Shown piece by piece: positions 8,776-16,922 of a DNA stretch of 64,000 nucleotides. Under the pieces are notes generated by a model. It worked only from the letters and a program-made list of their open reading frames with translations. It did not search any database and was not told the origin of the DNA. The translations under genes and the position numbers were made by a program. Each line of letters opens with the position of its first letter. Within the stretch, counting starts at the first letter, position 1. The stretch spans positions 1 through 64,000 of the forward strand of contig NZ_KB889719.1 of NCBI RefSeq assembly GCF_000372745.1. Direction: 5' to 3'. This DNA is from Embleya scabrispora DSM 41855. GTDB lineage: Bacteria; Actinomycetota; Actinomycetes; Streptomycetales; Streptomycetaceae.

Positions 8776-9633
8776 ATGGCGAGTTCGGACATGCGGCACA
8801 GCCCTGAGCACGCGGACGACGACCACGACGTGGAGCGACTCGACGAGCGTTTTCGCGACCTCGTGGTGCACCTCGCCCCACGGGTTCCGCTGCCGCCCGT
8901 CGCGGGCATCCACCGGGTGGTCCGTCGACGGCGCCTGCGCAACCGGGTCCTGATCGGCGCCGCCTCGCTCGTGGTGCTCGCCGGCGGGGCGACCCTGGTG
9001 GGCGTCGGGTCCGAGGGCGACGGGCCGCCGCCGCGTCGGGAGGCCGCCGCGGCGCAGCCGCCGGTGAGCCCGGTGACCACCACCGCCGCGGCGCTCAGCG
9101 ATGCGTTCTACCCGAGTGCGCAGGAGTTTCCGGTGGTGGCCGGGGTGTACGAGAACTGGCACGTGACGGAGACCCGGCAGGCGCTGACCGAGAGCCTGGG
9201 CCCGTGCGCGACGCAGACCATTTCCGGGCTCGGCGCGGTGGAGGCGCAGGAGCGCGTGTTCAACCACGACCGACAAGGCGGCGGACTGGTGGTCCTGGTC
9301 CGCTACCCGGACGAGCGCACCGCCGAGGCGGCGGCCGCCGACTTCACCGGCGGCATGGCCGGCAGGTGTCCCACCAATCAGCCCAACCCGGCGGCGGATG
9401 GCCTGCCCCGGATCGAGGCGCTGGACCGGTCCGGCGACGCGTGGCGCACCCAGGGTGTGATCAACGGCAACCTGGACCAGTACGTGGACTTCGGCATCGT
9501 GCGCAGCGGCCCGGTGGTGGCGGTGGTTCGGGAGACGATCATCGACCCGGCCAAGGTCCCGCCCGCGGACGGGTTCCTCCGATTGGTCGACAGCCTCCGG
9601 GATCGACTGGGAAAGAACGGATCCGGACCCTGA
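8776..9633 (+). CDS. Single-pass membrane protein of unknown function
   Basis: About 285 residues. A short acidic N-terminus (DDDHDVERLDERF) is followed by a basic patch (VVRRRRLRNR) and one membrane helix near residues 57-75, so the C-terminal domain of about 200 residues is probably outside. This layout is common in actinobacterial proteins encoded beside SigE-type sigma factors, but the upstream neighbour here is the Ser/Thr kinase, about 105 bp away. The start is uncertain: ATG 8776 follows a GAGTGGGGA run, while ATG 8731 and 8791 are alternatives. The extracellular part has two Cys and no motif I recognise. Possible roles are kinase substrate or cell-envelope sensor. Confidence 0.75.
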   Translation: MASSDMRHSPEHADDDHDVERLDERFRDLVVHLAPRVPLPPVAGIHRVVRRRRLRNRVLIGAASLVVLAGGATLVGVGSEGDGPPPRREAAAAQPPVSPVTTTAAALSDAFYPSAQEFPVVAGVYENWHVTETRQALTESLGPCATQTISGLGAVEAQERVFNHDRQGGGLVVLVRYPDERTAEAAAADFTGGMAGRCPTNQPNPAADGLPRIEALDRSGDAWRTQGVINGNLDQYVDFGIVRSGPVVAVVRETIIDPAKVPPADGFLRLVDSLRDRLGKNGSGP

Positions 9634-9924
9634 TGATCCGAATTCACGGCTTTCGCCTTCTCTCGTTCACCGGTCATATCCGGGCGGGTCGGGAATGCTG
9701 CGAACGGGTGAGCGACAGCGCAATCCGCCACCTGGCAATTCGCCAGGCGACGCATCCCGATTTCATACGGATGGGTGCGGCGGGGTTTCACTCCCGACCG
9801 AGCCCGGGCGCTAAGCTGTGCGCGCGCCCTCGAAGTCGGTCAACCCGCAGAGGTGTCGAACCCTGCACGGAATCATCCGGTCGCCGGCTTCCCTATTTCC
9901 ATCGGCCCTTTTCGGAGGCAAGTC

Positions 9925-10113
9925 ATGGCGGAGTTCGATCCGCTGGGACGTGCGTGGCGCAAGAGCAGCGCGAGCGCAACGAGCAACTGCGTCGAGGCCA
10001 GGCTGGCCGACGAGGTCCAGGTCAGGGACTCGAAGGCACCTGCGCCGCGGCTGGCCTTCGGGGCCCGATCGTGGGGGTCGTTCCTGGCCGAGACCGGCCG
10101 ACCGCGAGCCTGA
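9925..10113 (+). CDS. DUF397 domain protein
   Basis: A 62-residue protein matching the actinobacterial DUF397 pattern: AWRKSSASATSNCVEARL, then VRDSK, then the W-x-x-F tail (SWGSFLAE). DUF397 proteins are nearly always encoded next to an XRE/DUF5753 regulator and are thought to act with it in development and antibiotic control. Here the partner lies about 600 bp away on the opposite strand (10746-11660). The ATG at 9925 follows GGAGGCAAGTC. The 291 bp upstream hold a short perfect hairpin (CCTGGC at 9731-9736, GCCAGG at 9742-9747) and no gene I can support. Confidence 0.88.
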   Translation: MAEFDPLGRAWRKSSASATSNCVEARLADEVQVRDSKAPAPRLAFGARSWGSFLAETGRPRA

Positions 10114-10163
10114 CCGGCTCCGCCGCCTCTTCGCGTTCGCCGCGTCGGGCCCGGACATGCGAG

Positions 10164-10187
10164 GCGGCCTGCCTGACGGCAGGCCGC
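10164..10187. terminator. Hairpin between convergent DUF397 and 40-aa peptide genes
   Basis: A perfect 10-bp stem, GCGGCCTGCC (10164-10173) and GGCAGGCCGC (10178-10187), with a 4-nt loop. It sits between the ends of convergent genes and could stop transcription from both sides. It has no T-run. Confidence 0.7.
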
Positions 10188-10226
10188 GAATGACATGGGC
10201 GCGAGGCCCGGGTGGGTTGGTATCCG

Positions 10227-10349
10227 TTACCCGATGAGAGTGAGCAGTCCGGCGGCCCGGAGCGTGTAATAAAGCGCTCCTGCTGTCACCGCGGCCACGG
10301 CTACCAGCAGAAAGATCACGCGGAGCATCCTCTCGAAGTCGTCCTGCAC
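10227..10349 (-). CDS. 40-residue single-helix membrane peptide
   Basis: A short gene with a GTG start at 10349, preceded by an AAAGGGGGTG Shine-Dalgarno sequence at good spacing. It encodes an acidic start (MQDDFERMLR) and then one hydrophobic helix (VIFLLVAVAAVTAGALYY) with a short hydrophobic tail. It is too small for a family call; a membrane peptide, signalling peptide or toxin-like peptide is possible. It lies downstream of the XRE gene on the same strand but beyond a T-run terminator, so it may have its own promoter. It is convergent with the DUF397 gene. Confidence 0.6.
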   Translation of the reverse strand: MQDDFERMLRVIFLLVAVAAVTAGALYYTLRAAGLLTLIG

Positions 10350-10506
10350 GAGTTCACCCCCTTTCCGTAATCCAGCGTCCTTTCTTGCCGACGGTGTGTG
10401 GCGTGCAGGGGTGGGATGGAAGGCGATAATGCCTTCATCAGTGATTGTGCCTGGGGATGTCCGCTTCCGCCAGAGTGAGCCGAGTCGGCTATGCGAGGGA
10501 CCATGC

Positions 10507-10563
10507 AAAAAAGAACGAGTTGCCCCGAAAAGTCATGAGATCCGACTTCGGAACAACTCGTTC
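10507..10563 (-). terminator. Rho-independent terminator on the minus strand
   Basis: An outer 10-bp stem (GAACGAGTTG at 10513-10522 with CAACTCGTTC at 10554-10563) encloses an inner stem made of CCGA..GTC and GACTTCGG. On the minus strand it is followed by a run of six T (10507-10512). It fits termination of the XRE/DUF5753 transcript about 180 nt after its stop codon. Confidence 0.82.
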
Positions 10564-10745
10564 GACGCCTCGCGGTGGCCGCCGCGAAACCGTGCTGCTC
10601 ATCGACATCGAGCAACGGATACCACTTGCCATTATGCGCAGGAACGCGCAAACAGCCAAGTGGCTCTTAGGATGTATTCAACTCGCATCCTGGCTCCGCG
10701 CGTGCACGCAGCCGGCCTGCTGCCACTACGCCGTTCGCACATCGT
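10564..10745 (-). other. Structured low-GC 3' region of the XRE gene
   Basis: Together with the terminator, this makes a stretch of nearly 400 bp without a well-supported gene. Its base composition is lower in GC than its neighbours. It holds a nested inverted repeat: CCACTTG (10622-10628) with CAAGTGG (10657-10663), enclosing TGCGC and GCGCA. Minus-strand open frames here use AT-ending codons unlike the rest of the window, so I do not call a gene. Confidence 0.5.
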
Positions 10746-11660
10746 CTACTCGCCGGTGTCGGCGCCCGGGAGCGGATGTCCCGAGCCGGGGCCGAAGCGT
10801 TCGAGGGCGCTGTCCAGCAGGGCCGGCGCCAGGTCGCGCGAGGCCAACTGCTCGATGCCCCAGAACGTTTCCAGATAGGACAGCGGCGAGACGGCCGGCG
10901 GGTCCTCCTGGTTGCCCTCACGGATGATCATGTCGCCCGAGGGGTTCTCGATGAACAGCACGGCCTCGTCCTCGATCTCCGGGAACTCCAGGAGCTGGTA
11001 GGCGATCCGGGCCCGGGAGTAGAGGCCCGCGGTGAACGGGATCACTCGTAACGTGATGTTCGGCCATTCACCGAAGTCGCGCATGCGCCGGATCTGGTTG
11101 CGCATGATCGCGGCGTTGCCCACCGTGCGGTGCATCACGCTCTCGTCCACGATGAAGTGCAGGGCGGGGCCGTCCGGCCGGATCAACCGCTCCTGCCGCT
11201 CCATGCGCAGTGCGACCAGATCCTCCTGGCCGGGGGTCTCCGGCGGGGCCATGATCCGAAGCACCTCGCGCGCGTACTCCTCGGTCTGCAACAGGCCCGG
11301 GACCAGGAGCGGTTCGAAGTTGCGGATGACGGTGGCCGAGGATTCGTAGCCGAGCAGCACCTTGAACTCGTTGGAGATGTGGTTCCGGTACTGGTACCAC
11401 CAACTGCGCTGCTTCGAGGCTCGGGCCATGTCGATGTACTCGGCGACCCGGGCGGGCTCGACCACGCCGTAGTGCTGGAGCAGTGCCTTGAGGTCGGTGG
11501 TCGAGATGTTCACCTGGCCGGTCTCGATCCGGATCAGCTTCGAGAGCGACCAGTCCATCTCCACCGCGACGTCCCGTTGGATGAACCCGCACGCCTCGCG
11601 CGTCTGGCGCAGAAAGGCTCGGAGCCTGCGCCCCTGGAACATCGGGTCCCGTGTCGGCAT
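10746..11660 (-). CDS. XRE family regulator with DUF5753 domain
   Basis: A 304-residue DNA-binding protein. The helix-turn-helix lies at about residues 8-65 (LRAFLRQTREACGFIQRDVA, then DWSLSKLIRIETGQ). The DUF5753 domain follows (YESSATVIRNFEPLLVPGLL, then LQTEEYAREVL). Such regulators pair with DUF397 proteins in Streptomyces. The ATG at 11660 has a GGGGGG sequence upstream; an ATG at 11750 would add about 30 unconserved residues. Codon 204 (minus strand, 11051-11049) is TTA in the segment NITLRVIPF, so full translation should need bldA tRNA. The transcript probably ends at the T-run hairpin at 10507-10563. Confidence 0.92.
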   Translation of the reverse strand: MPTRDPMFQGRRLRAFLRQTREACGFIQRDVAVEMDWSLSKLIRIETGQVNISTTDLKALLQHYGVVEPARVAEYIDMARASKQRSWWYQYRNHISNEFKVLLGYESSATVIRNFEPLLVPGLLQTEEYAREVLRIMAPPETPGQEDLVALRMERQERLIRPDGPALHFIVDESVMHRTVGNAAIMRNQIRRMRDFGEWPNITLRVIPFTAGLYSRARIAYQLLEFPEIEDEAVLFIENPSGDMIIREGNQEDPPAVSPLSYLETFWGIEQLASRDLAPALLDSALERFGPGSGHPLPGADTGE

Positions 11661-11873
11661 CGGCCGCCCCCCAAAGGCTGTCGGCAGCGATCTCGCATCT
11701 AGCGAGGGCGCAGAACGGGTGGTGCACAAACGCCACCCGGAGAACAGCATCCCGTCGAATCGGGCGACCCGACAAGCCCCCTCGCTGATGTCCGACCGGC
11801 AGATCCGACGCCCCGTCAGGTGCGCGGGCGTCGGATCCGGGCGGACGAAGCCGATCGGTGATCCCCGGGTCGG

Positions 11874-12812
11874 TCAGCCCTCCAGGACGTAGGACTCGGC
11901 GCCGTCCGGGCCGACCGAATTGGCGCCCCGCAGGGTCACCCGCTGCATCGAACGGCGCATGCCCGGCGGGACGTCCGTGGGTACCAGGTGCACCGTCGCG
12001 CGGTTGTCCCAGAACGCGATGCTGCCCGGCTGCCAGCGAAAGCGCACGCTGAACTCCGCGTCGGCGATGTGCGCGTAGAGCATCTCCAATATGTGAGCGC
12101 CCTCCTGCCGGGTCAGTTCGAGGATGTGGCTGGTGAAGTTCGGGTTGACGAACAGCACCTTCTCGCCGGTCTCCGGGTGCACACGCACCACCGGGTGCAC
12201 CGCGCGCAGACCCTCGCCGAGGAACTGCTTCGCCAGCTTGCCCGGCAGTTCGCCGCGCTTGACCGGCAGCGAGTTGTGGTGCACCGCGTGCAGCCCGTCG
12301 AGCAGGTCCTTGAGCGGGTCGGACAACCGCTCGTAGGCGAGCGTCAGGTTGGCCCATTGGGTGTCGCCGCCGTAGGGCGGCACGATCACCCCGCGCAGGA
12401 TGGATGCGGTCGGCGGATTCGCAATGAAGGTCACGTCGGTGTGCCAGCGGCTCTCCACGAAGCTGCCGCCGCCGCCCATGCCCAACTGCTCGTTGTCGAG
12501 CAGCAGGATCTCCGGGTGTTCGGGGAACGCGGCCGGCAACGTCGGGTGTCCCGGCGCCAGTTCGCCGAACCGCAGGCCGAACGCCTTGTGCTGCTCCTGG
12601 GTCAGGTGCTGGTCGCGGAAGAACACGACCTTCCACTTCAGCCAGATCGCGCGGATCTCGGCTACCACGTCGTCGGTCAGCGCTCGGGTCAGGTCGACGC
12701 CGAAGATCTCCGCGCCGATGTGCCCGGCCATCGGCCGGACCTCCAGGCCCAGCGCGGCGGCCGAGGCCGGAGTGGGGTCCTCGTAGGTGGGCTGGTCGAT
12801 GGTGCTCGTCAT
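11874..12812 (-). CDS. TauD/TfdA family Fe(II)/2-oxoglutarate dioxygenase
   Basis: A 312-residue dioxygenase. The iron ligands are visible as His124-x-Asp126 (WHTDVTF) and a distal His near 275 (FWDNRATVHLVP). The 2-oxoglutarate-binding Arg lies in the following MRRSMQR. TauD relatives cleave taurine, alkyl sulfates, 2,4-D or other small acids, and the substrate here is not determinable. The ATG at 12812 follows GGAGG with 10-nt spacing; longer frames upstream are shadows of the TetR gene. It lies 44 bp downstream of that TetR gene on the same strand and is probably its regulatory target. Confidence 0.9.
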   Translation of the reverse strand: MTSTIDQPTYEDPTPASAAALGLEVRPMAGHIGAEIFGVDLTRALTDDVVAEIRAIWLKWKVVFFRDQHLTQEQHKAFGLRFGELAPGHPTLPAAFPEHPEILLLDNEQLGMGGGGSFVESRWHTDVTFIANPPTASILRGVIVPPYGGDTQWANLTLAYERLSDPLKDLLDGLHAVHHNSLPVKRGELPGKLAKQFLGEGLRAVHPVVRVHPETGEKVLFVNPNFTSHILELTRQEGAHILEMLYAHIADAEFSVRFRWQPGSIAFWDNRATVHLVPTDVPPGMRRSMQRVTLRGANSVGPDGAESYVLEG

Positions 12813-12856
12813 TGCCGAACCTCCAGAGCCGAGCGAGGTCCCGCACCGGGCGGGAC

Positions 12857-13546
12857 TCAGGGGGATTGTGCGATCGCGGCCTCGGTCCGGGCGGAGACCG
12901 GGGCCAGGAAGAGGGCGACGGCGGTGTCGGTCAGGCCCGCCAGGAAGACCTCCCGATCGGTGGGGGTGCCCCGACCGGGGTGGTGCAGCGCCATCTCGCG
13001 GTCGGCGAGCGCGTGCGTGAGGTAGGACGACAGCAGCACCCAGCGCTCGTCCCGGACGCGCGCGGGCAACTCGGCCAGCAGGCCGAGCATGCGCTCGCGC
13101 ACGGTGTACATCCCGCGTGTCCACTCCTCGCGGGCCAGGTCGCGCACCGCGGTGCCCTTCAGGAAGGCGGCGTGCAGGCAAAAGCGCAGGTACCAACTGG
13201 GCTTGCCGGGTTCGCCCAGGGTGGCGGCGAGCGGATACAGGAACGCCTCGATCAGACCCCGGGCGTCGTGTCCGTGCCCGGCCCGGTCGAGTTCGTCCAG
13301 CATCGCCAGGCGCCGCGCGTTCACCGGCTCCATCCGATGCCGGAAGACCGCGTCCACCAGGGTCTCCTTCGACCCGAAGTGGTAGCGCGCCGCGGCGGTG
13401 TTGCGCTGTCCGGCCTGGGCGCCGATCTCGCGTAGCGACACCCCGTTGATGCCGCGTTCGGCGAACAGCCGTTCCGCGGCCTCGATCATCAAAAGGCGTG
13501 CGCCGGCACCGCGGTCCGACGCCGGAGCGTCGTGCGTCCCTGTCAT
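12857..13546 (-). CDS. TetR family regulator
   Basis: A 229-residue TetR protein. The N-terminal helix-turn-helix reads AAERLFAERGINGVSLREIG, then QRNTAAARYHFGSKETL, which is a TetR pattern with NTAAARYHF in place of the usual recognition helix. The C-terminal domain has the tetracyclin-repressor-like fold expected by length. It is first in a two-gene run with the TauD dioxygenase. The TTAA-containing repeats just upstream (13556-13591) are likely its binding site, which suggests autoregulation of the pair. Confidence 0.9.
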   Translation of the reverse strand: MTGTHDAPASDRGAGARLLMIEAAERLFAERGINGVSLREIGAQAGQRNTAAARYHFGSKETLVDAVFRHRMEPVNARRLAMLDELDRAGHGHDARGLIEAFLYPLAATLGEPGKPSWYLRFCLHAAFLKGTAVRDLAREEWTRGMYTVRERMLGLLAELPARVRDERWVLLSSYLTHALADREMALHHPGRGTPTDREVFLAGLTDTAVALFLAPVSARTEAAIAQSP

Positions 13547-13555
13547 GGCCGCACG

Positions 13556-13591
13556 TTAAACCGTGTGGGTTAATAACTCAAGTGGGTTAAT
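13556..13591. promoter_or_regulatory. Repeated GTGGGTTAAT operator candidate upstream of tetR
   Basis: Two copies of GTGGGTTAAT (13565-13574 and 13582-13591) start 17 bp apart. The first is part of an imperfect palindrome, TTAAACC-N4-GGGTTAA (13556-13573, one mismatch). The site begins 10 bp upstream of the ATG of the TetR gene and is AT-rich against its surroundings, as expected of an overlapping promoter and operator. Confidence 0.6.
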
Positions 13592-13647
13592 CGGAGCGGG
13601 GCCGGCATCGCCACTCCGAGCCGGGCCGCGCTACGAGGGCATCAGCG

Positions 13648-14079
13648 TCACGAATGCATCAGGCAGTACAACTGGTGCCCGGCGTGGTGCAGTTCGCGGG
13701 CGAACTTGGTCCAGTCGTGCAACATCCGGTACAGCAGATACGCGTCGCGCGGCACTCGTCGGTCCGGGAACGTCGACCAGATGAAGGCCGCCGCGCCCAG
13801 TTCCTCCTCGGTCGCGTTGCGCAGCACGTCCATCAACATCGGCGGCAACTGCATCACCGCGTGCGCGGGATGCAGCACGACCAGCTCCAGCGGCGGCGTC
13901 GCGTCCTGCGGGGTGTCCCCGAGCAGCGACAGCACCATGGCGCTGACCGTCTCCGGTTTCACGAACGACACATAGGAATTACTGGGGCGTTCCACCGTGT
14001 CGGTCGGATCGATCAGCGGAGGCACCCGCGCCGCGGTCGCGCGATCGGGTGCGCCGAAGTACTCATATGTCACGCCCAC
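13648..14079 (-). CDS. Hypothetical protein, 143 aa
   Basis: I do not recognise a family. The protein starts VGVTYEYFGAPDRATAARV and ends with a His-rich tail (HDWTKFARELHHAGHQLYC). No signal peptide or membrane helix is visible, so it should be cytoplasmic. The GTG at 14079 has a clear GGGAGG seven bases upstream, and codon use matches the surrounding genes, so it is very likely real. It lies about 200 bp downstream of the lipoprotein gene on the same strand. The gap between them (14080-14282) holds no gene I can see. Confidence 0.75.
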   Translation of the reverse strand: MGVTYEYFGAPDRATAARVPPLIDPTDTVERPSNSYVSFVKPETVSAMVLSLLGDTPQDATPPLELVVLHPAHAVMQLPPMLMDVLRNATEEELGAAAFIWSTFPDRRVPRDAYLLYRMLHDWTKFARELHHAGHQLYCLMHS

Positions 14080-14282
14080 GTGTGCACCTCCCGACCAAGG
14101 TCGGCTCCGTGACACGTGCGCACACCCGTGGCGCCCGACGCCATCGCTCCCTGCTCGCTTGTCTCGGTCTGGTCGGTGATCGAGGGGACTCGTTGAAGAT
14201 CGTCGCAGGTCATCCGGGCATTCCGTACCGCGGTTGGGTAACAGGTGTGCACCACTCGGAACCGGTCCCGCCCCGGCATGCG

Positions 14283-15383
14283 TCAGGACTCCCGGCCAGG
14301 CGGCCCGCCCGAGAAGGTTTGGCCGAGCGACATGTCGTTCAACGCCTTGACGAATACGCCCGTTCGCACCGAACCGGCGGAACGCGCGGTGATCTTCACC
14401 ACGTTCGCGCCGACCACCGCGGAGCGTACGTCGGTCAGCACCGCGCTCCACGGCACGCCCGCCGCGGTGGTGCCGCCGCCGGTGAACAGGGTGCGCAGTC
14501 GATCGGCCTCGGCCCGGGCGCCCTGTTCCGACCCGGTCGCCACACACAGCACGTCGGTCCCCGGCGCGCCTGCCTTGCCGGTCACCCCGACCGCGATCCT
14601 GGGCCCGTTCGCGCTCTCGCCACCGGCGGCCCGATCGGTGATCACCGCGGCCAGCGGCTTGTCCAGGCAGTCCGCCAGCGCGCGCACGGTCGGGTCGGCG
14701 CCGAGCCTGTTGCCGCCGCGAGTCAGGTCGGCGCCCTGCAGCGTCGGGCCGTAGCCGATCTGCCGGTCGGCGACCCGGATCACGTTGAAGTGGTTGTTGC
14801 CCAGCGGCAGTTTCTGCGCCAGTGCGTCGTCCAGGGCCAACTCGTTGTCTCCACGCAGCCGTTGTGCACTCGGCTCGGTCGGATCCGGCTTGGCGCCCAG
14901 GGCCCTGAGCCGGTCGAGCACGGTCTTCTTGTCGAAACCGCCGACGAACACCCCGCCCTGATACGGCGGTCGACCGGCCGACCAGGACTCGCGCGCCTTG
15001 GCCGGGTCGAAACCCAGTGCCGGTGCCACCTGTTCGCGCAGCCCGCCCAGATCGGGCGAGCCGATTCCGATCAACGTGCCGTAGGGCCCGGTGAGGGTGG
15101 TGCCGCCGTTGGCCTTGGTGATCGCGGCCGTGTCGCCGTACTCGAACCAGCCCCGGGTGGAGGCTTCGTCGCGCACCGCGTCCAAGGCGCCGCGCAGCCC
15201 CGTCGTACCGCCGTCGTCCGAATCCCCGTCGCTGCAGGCGGCGGCCCCGGCCAGCAACAGCAGCGTCGCCAGCACCGGTCCGAGACCGCCGGCTATCCGG
15301 TGGTGTCGCCCGGACCGCCCACTCCGACGTGTTCTCGCCGCCACGCGCGCACCCCGATCGTCGTGCTGCACCCCGCCGGACAT
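14283..15383 (-). CDS. Putative lipoprotein, 366 aa
   Basis: An exported protein with a long Arg/His-rich n-region, a hydrophobic segment (GPVLATLLLLAGAAAC) and a lipobox-like Cys at residue 50. The mature N-terminus is Asp/Gly/Ser-rich, typical of lipoproteins. The -1 to -3 residues are Ala-Ala-Ala, a weak lipobox. The rest has no domain I can name. The true start may be later than 15383, since the n-region is unusually long. It is divergent from hemL; the 220 bp between them probably hold both promoters, but I cannot point to clear -35/-10 boxes. Confidence 0.72.
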   Translation of the reverse strand: MSGGVQHDDRGARVAARTRRSGRSGRHHRIAGGLGPVLATLLLLAGAAACSDGDSDDGGTTGLRGALDAVRDEASTRGWFEYGDTAAITKANGGTTLTGPYGTLIGIGSPDLGGLREQVAPALGFDPAKARESWSAGRPPYQGGVFVGGFDKKTVLDRLRALGAKPDPTEPSAQRLRGDNELALDDALAQKLPLGNNHFNVIRVADRQIGYGPTLQGADLTRGGNRLGADPTVRALADCLDKPLAAVITDRAAGGESANGPRIAVGVTGKAGAPGTDVLCVATGSEQGARAEADRLRTLFTGGGTTAAGVPWSAVLTDVRSAVVGANVVKITARSAGSVRTGVFVKALNDMSLGQTFSGGPPGRES

Positions 15384-15603
15384 GCCTCACCCGTGGGCAC
15401 GGGTCCGGGTGGCCCGATCATACTGCTCCCGGCCCTCGGTTTCGGTTGCCGGATCCCCGGGAACCAACGCGAATCCGTGCACACCCTCCCCGGCGCCCAT
15501 GTGGTTGGTCCGTCCGGGTGCCCCGGCGCTCGCCGTCCGGCGCCCGCGGCGCCGCGCCGCCGGGGGCGACGAGGGCGCCCGGTTTGTTTGAGAGCATGAC
15601 CGG

Positions 15604-16920
15604 GTGAGCTCTGTCAACGAGAACCCCGCACCCGCCTCCGCCGCCCTGTTCGCGCGTGCGCGGGCCGTCACCCCCGGCGGGGTCAACTCGCCGGTGCGCG
15701 CCTTTCGCGCGGTCGGCGGCACGCCCCGCTTCATGGTCTCGGGCCGAGGTCCGTACCTGACCGACGCGGACGGCCGCGAATACGTGGACCTGGTGTGTTC
15801 GTGGGGCCCGATGATCCTCGGCCACGCACACCCCGCCGTGCAGGAGGCCGTCCGCGAGGCGGTCGCGCGCGGCACCTCCTTCGGTACACCCGGCGCCGGC
15901 GAGGTCGAACTCGCCGAGGAGATCGTCTCCCGGGTCGCCCCGGTCGAGCAGGTCCGCCTGGTCAGCTCCGGCACCGAGGCCACCATGTCCGCCATCCGCC
16001 TCGCGCGCGGCTTCACCGGCCGGGCCAAGGTGATCAAGTTCGCCGGCTGTTACCACGGTCACGTGGACGCGCTGCTGGCCGCCGCCGGCTCCGGCCTGGC
16101 CACCTTCGCGCTGCCCGACACGCCCGGAGTGACCGGCGCCTCGGCCGCCGACACCATCGTGCTCCCGTACAACGACCTGTCCGCCGTCGAGTCGGCGTTC
16201 GCCGCGCACGGCCCCGACATCGCCTGCGTGATCACCGAGGCGGCCCCCGGCAACATGGGCGTGGTCACCCCGCGTCCGGGCTTCAACGCGGGACTCAAGG
16301 CGCTGTGCGAGCGGCACGGCGCGCTGTTCGTCTCCGACGAGGTGATGACCGGCTTCCGGGTGTCCAAGTCGGGCTGGTTCGGTATCGAGGGTGTCGTGCC
16401 CGACCTGCTGACCTTCGGCAAGGTGATGGGCGGCGGCTTCCCGGCCGCGGCCTTCGGCGGGCGCTCCGACGTGATGTCCCGGCTGGCCCCGCTCGGCCCG
16501 GTCTACCAGGCCGGCACGCTGTCCGGGAACCCGGTCGCCACCGCGGCCGGCGTCACCACGCTGAGGCACTGCACCGACGTGGTGTACAAGGACCTGGACC
16601 GGGTCTCGCTCGCGCTGCGCACCGAGGTCTCGGCCGCCCTGGCCAAGGAGGGCGTGGCGCACACCGTGTCCACCGCCGGGAACATGTTCTCGATCTTCTT
16701 CACCGATCACCCGGTGCACGACTACGACCAGGCACGCACCCAGGAGTCGTTCCGCTTCTCCGCGTTCTTCCACGCGATGCTGGACGCCGGCGTGTACCTG
16801 CCGCCGAGCGCGTTCGAGGCGTGGTTCCTGTCCGCCGCCCACGACGACGCGGCCGTGAACCGTATCCTCGACGCGCTGCCGGCCGCAGCCCGCGCCGCAG
16901 CGAGTGCCCAGGAGAACTGA
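15604..16920 (+). CDS. hemL: Glutamate-1-semialdehyde 2,1-aminomutase
   Basis: A 438-residue PLP enzyme of the C5 heme pathway. It moves the amino group of glutamate-1-semialdehyde to give 5-aminolevulinate. Landmarks are [13 protein letters not shown] near the N-terminus, TSFGTPG (90-97), [15 protein letters not shown] (121-135), [10 protein letters not shown], the aspartate segment [10 protein letters not shown], and the Schiff-base Lys273 in [10 protein letters not shown]. Length is normal for the family. It opens a tightly spaced operon that continues into cytochrome c maturation, which fits shared demand for heme. Confidence 0.97.
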   Translation: MSSVNENPAPASAALFARARAVTPGGVNSPVRAFRAVGGTPRFMVSGRGPYLTDADGREYVDLVCSWGPMILGHAHPAVQEAVREAVARGTSFGTPGAGEVELAEEIVSRVAPVEQVRLVSSGTEATMSAIRLARGFTGRAKVIKFAGCYHGHVDALLAAAGSGLATFALPDTPGVTGASAADTIVLPYNDLSAVESAFAAHGPDIACVITEAAPGNMGVVTPRPGFNAGLKALCERHGALFVSDEVMTGFRVSKSGWFGIEGVVPDLLTFGKVMGGGFPAAAFGGRSDVMSRLAPLGPVYQAGTLSGNPVATAAGVTTLRHCTDVVYKDLDRVSLALRTEVSAALAKEGVAHTVSTAGNMFSIFFTDHPVHDYDQARTQESFRFSAFFHAMLDAGVYLPPSAFEAWFLSAAHDDAAVNRILDALPAAARAAASAQEN

Positions 16921-16922
16921 CG

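Noticed and set aside
10316-10651. A 111-codon minus-strand open frame across the terminator region downstream of the XRE gene
   Set aside because: It runs through the T-run terminator and the nested inverted repeats, uses AT-ending codons unlike the other genes, has no Shine-Dalgarno sequence that I trust, and overlaps the start of the better-supported 40-aa peptide gene.
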